From Synergistales bacterium Syner_01 (GTDB lineage: Bacteria; Synergistota; Synergistia; Synergistales; Aminobacteriaceae): a stretch of DNA of 17,004 bases. The notes beneath the pieces were generated by a model. It was not told the origin of the DNA and searched no databases. It saw nothing but the letters and a program-made list of their open reading frames with translations. Both the position numbers and the translations under genes were made by a program. The DNA is taken from positions 1-17,004 of the forward strand of contig LVBO01000255.1 in the NCBI GenBank assembly GCA_001604435.1. Direction: 5' to 3'. How positions within the stretch are numbered: position 1 is the stretch's first letter; every line of letters begins with the position of its first letter. This document shows positions 14,901 through 17,004 of this stretch, piece after piece.

Positions 14901-16708
14901 GGGGCGGCCGTCGGGGCAGTGGGGTAGGCGCCTCCCCCGGTCCGTAGAGAGGGAAATTCCAGCACATCATAGGGAATGTTCGGATCGCTGAATGTGATGA
15001 AATTATCGATTCCCTCGAATATATACTGTGACGATATCTGGGAGCCTATTAAATAATTACCGTTCATATCCACATTTTCATACCGGGCGGTTACACTTAT
15101 ACGATCTCTTGCGGTAAGCGTGCCCGTCGTCAGATCCGGAGCCGCCGCGCCTCGGTCGATCGTCGCCGTAAGCCGTGCACCATCATCGACAACCGTGAAA
15201 GCCGAACCGGGAGGAAAGCCTAAATCACTTCCCAAACGAGATGTCAACGCATTCCACGCTTGATTTCTGAGAGCTGCGTCATTTACGTTTCCCGAAGCAT
15301 ATTCCATCACTATCGCAATATTTTGGGCCGGATAGCTGAAGCGTCCACGATGTTCGCCAATATCATCGGGTTCGATGCTCCAAGCCCCTCCCGGACTCAA
15401 AATATTCTTCAATTGTTCGATGTCGCCGAGATTGTCTCCACTCACAAGAGACTGTCCATCTATCTCGATATTGATAGTATATCGAGCATATTCTGTGTGT
15501 CCTGCACGGTCGACATACTGTAGATCGGCCAGACGCCAGCGCGGAGCGTTATATACATCGAACGTGGTAAACGAATTTTGATCGAAGCCCGGCCGGGGCT
15601 GAAGAACATTGTTCATCAGATCGCTGTCTGCTGCCGCAGCCGGCCCGGTGTTCCAAAGCAAGGAATCCTTTCGCGGCTCCGGAACCGAATCCGCTAGGAA
15701 CTCCATTGTGGCGTTCACGGCACGCAAGCCGTCAAGCCCGTTGATCGGCGGCGAGGAAGACAGGCTCTGAAAACTCCCTCCAGTCGGCGGGGAAACCGAA
15801 GCTACAACTCCGCTGCCGTCGGGCAGACTGTCGTAAGTCGCCATGAATGGAACTGTGTCGGTCGCCCGGAACTGGTATTCTCCGTAGGGAACCATATACC
15901 CCTCCGCGTTGATTCCCGGGGCGACAAGATCAACGATGCCGTGCGTAGTTACATAATCCGCAGGGTTGGTCACAGGCGTAGTATCCTGAAGAAAAACCGT
16001 CCCTCCGAAAGGAACCTCCCGGCTCTCAAGGCGGTAGTTCCCCTCGACGATATTCACCGCCGACACGTAATGAATGTTGGTCGCATCCTGCTGCCCGTAG
16101 ACGATTCCCTCCGGATAGGTTCTTGTTCCGTTGACTGCGTTGAAGAGGTTGCTCTTCTTCACCTCAGCCTTCCCTGCCTTGGCGCTGATCCGAAGCGAAT
16201 AGTTTCCCGACGCTTCCGTCGTGGAGGCAAGAGGCGAAGCAAGCGACACTACGGAGAAATCATCGGAACTCGCTGTTCCCCGGAAATTGTAGCTCCCGTC
16301 GAGAATGCGCTTTTTGTTGAACTGGGTCGTTGAGGAAATACGCTCAAGTTCGTCGAATAACTGGTCGACTTCACGCTGAATATGCTGCCTGTCGGACGAC
16401 GTCAGCGTATCGTTCGCCGCCTGTACCGAAAGTTCGCGCATGCGTTGAAGAAGAGACTGACTTTCGCTCAGCGCCCCCTCCGCCGTCTGAATCATCGAGA
16501 TTCCGTCCTGGGAGTTCCGGAGCGCCTGGTCCAAGCCTTTGATCTGCGCCCGCATCTTCTCGCTGATCCCCAGGCCAGCGGCATCGTCCGCCCCGCTGTT
16601 TATGCGGAGACCGGAGGAGAGCCTGCGAATGGATTTTTGGAGTTCGCTCTCGGAGATACCAAGCGCGTTTTGAGTGAGCAGAGCGGGGATATTGTTGAAA
16701 ATTTGCAT
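11975..16708 (-). CDS. fliC: Giant flagellin with a ~1290-residue central insertion
   Basis: A 1577-residue flagellin, about three times the size of enteric flagellins; it polymerises into the flagellar filament after export by the flagellar type III system. The N-terminal D0/D1 region (residues 1-144) is canonical: RRLSSGLRINSGADDAAGLG (28-47), then LLQRMRELSVQAAND (86-100), the conserved stretch recognised by TLR5 in other flagellins. The C-terminal D1/D0 region runs from about 1445 to 1577, with LTLQTGSNQGEDLSIRIRDM, the heptad-rich block around LGAYQNRLEHTVSNL, and a terminal SMLSQANQLPENVLRLLK. Between them lies the surface-exposed insertion, aromatic- and Asp/Gly-rich, with at least one diverged internal repeat (about 772-920 and 1029-1170). 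The reading frame is intact throughout. The ATG at 16708 has a strong AAGGAGGG eight bases upstream. It appears monocistronic, with a sigma28-type promoter upstream and a terminator hairpin downstream. Confidence 0.93.
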   Translation of the reverse strand: MQIFNNIPALLTQNALGISESELQKSIRRLSSGLRINSGADDAAGLGISEKMRAQIKGLDQALRNSQDGISMIQTAEGALSESQSLLQRMRELSVQAANDTLTSSDRQHIQREVDQLFDELERISSTTQFNKKRILDGSYNFRGTASSDDFSVVSLASPLASTTEASGNYSLRISAKAGKAEVKKSNLFNAVNGTRTYPEGIVYGQQDATNIHYVSAVNIVEGNYRLESREVPFGGTVFLQDTTPVTNPADYVTTHGIVDLVAPGINAEGYMVPYGEYQFRATDTVPFMATYDSLPDGSGVVASVSPPTGGSFQSLSSSPPINGLDGLRAVNATMEFLADSVPEPRKDSLLWNTGPAAAADSDLMNNVLQPRPGFDQNSFTTFDVYNAPRWRLADLQYVDRAGHTEYARYTINIEIDGQSLVSGDNLGDIEQLKNILSPGGAWSIEPDDIGEHRGRFSYPAQNIAIVMEYASGNVNDAALRNQAWNALTSRLGSDLGFPPGSAFTVVDDGARLTATIDRGAAAPDLTTGTLTARDRISVTARYENVDMNGNYLIGSQISSQYIFEGIDNFITFSDPNIPYDVLEFPSLRTGGGAYPTAPTAAPTWPWSHSSGFDFATYTSPAHFGGADIVRSQAAVQGSERSGQPALTGDALYIYPRIDYVFNNIPDDASFGVGAGDIALPQLIRALESYQVGGVYYDPRIARETIYHSFQINGAFQSASNAVDYNFRSVDPTYSHEARAFFGSQTSSYFNNAGEPDSYFSDIGVWPQEQTNANLAFRYRGTDVLGDRIFDVIVRGYENDGTAFEYERDDLAVTPGVRLEIADPGGSGIGTVNFDSFVMNWGALTIGDAFVVNVAAAAHASPDNTPTGVAGTGLSNFAWGTDVIQTAGHPLFDNRMGASSEYRFLDGAVSGATLELQGLFVHPVDGADEDLGIQRRGFEIEIDSVGFRPPQDVGNPLRRTTTDPDAFVGPVDEGRWILAEVNYTGASRPVASAVLSSYYFDALAQTRNETLGVSDFVREIQYNEEQEWNGSLLFDVIKTPGGAVAFRIQGHLYDGNGNYRYAEHEEYYLNPGENSDVTLFGGDAFEGLHSASPFPGVTFDLLELGADTSNFSVGDRFVLTLSADAREAGETVSSWDELNLFGDGLGTGYPLTWRFRDGILDENTLDLRLFQVDSRPMTPNGTDVRSNDVKDGLFTISAGEYHGGTERGDFEQDSATPRTVKEAAVFGVVEAKGFDARPAHYYTKLKDIGAFYDSSGRFFLDPPSVVQILQGENETQIVLSGEMEMKDLIETLNRSLYSLADDTLRHMMSQHDKAHFADWINWERHAGSLQTVPGTFVLRSAFAGKEGEYRFIGNDGVIEALNLTVIQKSEENVYSISSSDAHSGKMVASATVRSGEKNGDLLPGEAAVQFGAMSGMSSVQFNHRTGQFEIGMVKGTYERYVHLLSDSLTLQTGSNQGEDLSIRIRDMSARGLGLVPPPPSVQTRDMASSTLSRVDAAINRVSAERARLGAYQNRLEHTVSNLTVASSNLSASESRIRDLDMAKEMMNFTRLNILMQAGTSMLSQANQLPENVLRLLK

Positions 16709-16757
16709 TGCACATTCCCTCCTTGGAAACGATGACGCTGAAGGTACACAAGGTGCA

Positions 16758-16774
16758 TCTTCCCAAAGGGAAGA
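16758..16774 (-). other. Hairpin in the flagellin 5' untranslated region
   Basis: TCTTCCC (16758-16764) and GGGAAGA (16768-16774) form a perfect 7-base-pair stem with a 3-base AAA/TTT loop. It falls between the predicted transcription start (near 16780) and the ribosome binding site, at the very 5' end of the message, where it could protect the mRNA from decay. Role inferred. Confidence 0.5.
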
Positions 16775-16786
16775 GGTTCCCTATAT

Positions 16787-16814
16787 TTATCGCCGGAGGG
16801 ACTTAAGACCTTTA
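16787..16814 (-). promoter_or_regulatory. sigma28 (FliA)-type promoter of the flagellin gene
   Basis: On the minus strand TAAAGGTC (16807-16814) and GGCGATAA (16787-16794) are separated by 12 bases. This compares with the sigma28 consensus TAAAGTTT, 11 bases, GCCGATAA: seven of eight match in the -10 box and the first five of the -35 box match. It lies about 80 bases before the flagellin ATG, as expected for a late flagellar gene. Confidence 0.75.
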
Positions 16815-16913
16815 ATGTTTTTTCCTGATTTTCCATGAAAAATATGAACAAATTACCGTCGCTTCCTTTAAAAATGTTCGGAAGCACTCTTCCGCTCCCC
16901 GCAGCACAAGAAC

Positions 16914-16945
16914 AGGGGAGGCTCGCGCCTCCCCTGTGTGTTTTC
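16914..16945. terminator. Bidirectional terminator upstream of the flagellin gene (repeat copy 2)
   Basis: The stem is identical to that at 11930-11951: AGGGGAGGC (16914-16922) with GCCTCCCCT (16927-16935) and loop TCGC, here extended by two further pairs (AC at 16912-16913 with GT at 16936-16937). TGTGTGTTTT follows on the plus strand. No plus-strand gene lies before it, so its job here must be to end the minus-strand gene whose stop codon is at 16962-16964; in that direction TTCTTGT follows the stem. Confidence 0.75.
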
Positions 16946-16961
16946 GGAGCTTCGACTCTTC

Positions 16962-17004
16962 CTACCCCAGAATCTCCTTCAGATCCTGCTCGGGCGTGGT
17001 GACG
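16962..17004 (-). CDS. C-terminal end of an unidentified protein (rest outside window)
   Basis: The last 13 codons and TAG stop of a minus-strand gene appear to be present, reading VTTPEQDLKEILG. Support is the in-frame stop followed 27 bases later by a terminator hairpin, and the absence of any other explanation for that hairpin. The fragment is too short to name a family. The flagellin promoter lies downstream of it, so the two genes are separate units. Confidence 0.5.
   Translation of the reverse strand, partial: VTTPEQDLKEILG

Noticed and set aside
11975..16708. The flagellin frame as an assembly fusion of two genes
   Set aside because: Both flagellin ends belong to one protein, the frame has no stop or internal start with ribosome binding site, and giant flagellins are a known type.

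Overview
The window is a GC-rich bacterial chromosome segment with dense coding, almost all of it on the minus strand. The gene mix points to an anaerobic, motile, peptide- or amino-acid-using bacterium: a dipeptide-type ABC importer, C45-family N-terminal-nucleophile hydrolases, a YedE-type selenium transporter, a CGGC-domain protein and a very large flagellin. Synergistota is my best guess, but it rests on gene content alone and is an inference. I see no mobile element, CRISPR array, tRNA or rRNA.

Layout from the left. Positions 1-802 (minus) hold the 5' part of a YedE-family selenium transporter gene that runs off the window; it has its own sigma70-like promoter with a 14-bp palindrome in the spacer. 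Positions 978-10075 (minus) hold one tightly packed eight-gene cluster. In transcription order it reads: periplasmic solute-binding protein (8516-10075), two permeases (7476-8429 and 6562-7479), two ATPases (5540-6532 and 4593-5543), two tandem paralogous C45 Ntn-hydrolases (3479-4552 and 2366-3418), and a MATE exporter (978-2336). Gaps are short (4-base overlaps up to about 86 bases), so an operon is likely. The simplest reading is an import-hydrolyse-export module: a conjugated or acylated small molecule or peptide is imported, its amide bond is cut by the C45 enzymes, and a product or toxic by-product leaves through the MATE pump. The substrate cannot be read from the sequence.

A LysR-type regulator (10413-11354, plus) is divergent from the operon. 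The 337-base shared intergenic region holds a good promoter for the operon, an operator-like palindrome and a long structured leader. Downstream of lysR are a possible 21-residue leader peptide and, overlapping its stop codon, a 149-residue CGGC-domain protein (11463-11912).

The right third is a single giant flagellin gene (11975-16708, minus, 1577 residues). It has normal D0/D1 ends, an insert of about 1290 residues containing at least one diverged internal repeat, a clear sigma28-type promoter and a strong ribosome binding site. An identical 32-bp hairpin-terminator sequence lies just past the flagellin stop and again about 200 bp before its start, where it follows the last codons of another minus-strand gene cut by the window edge.
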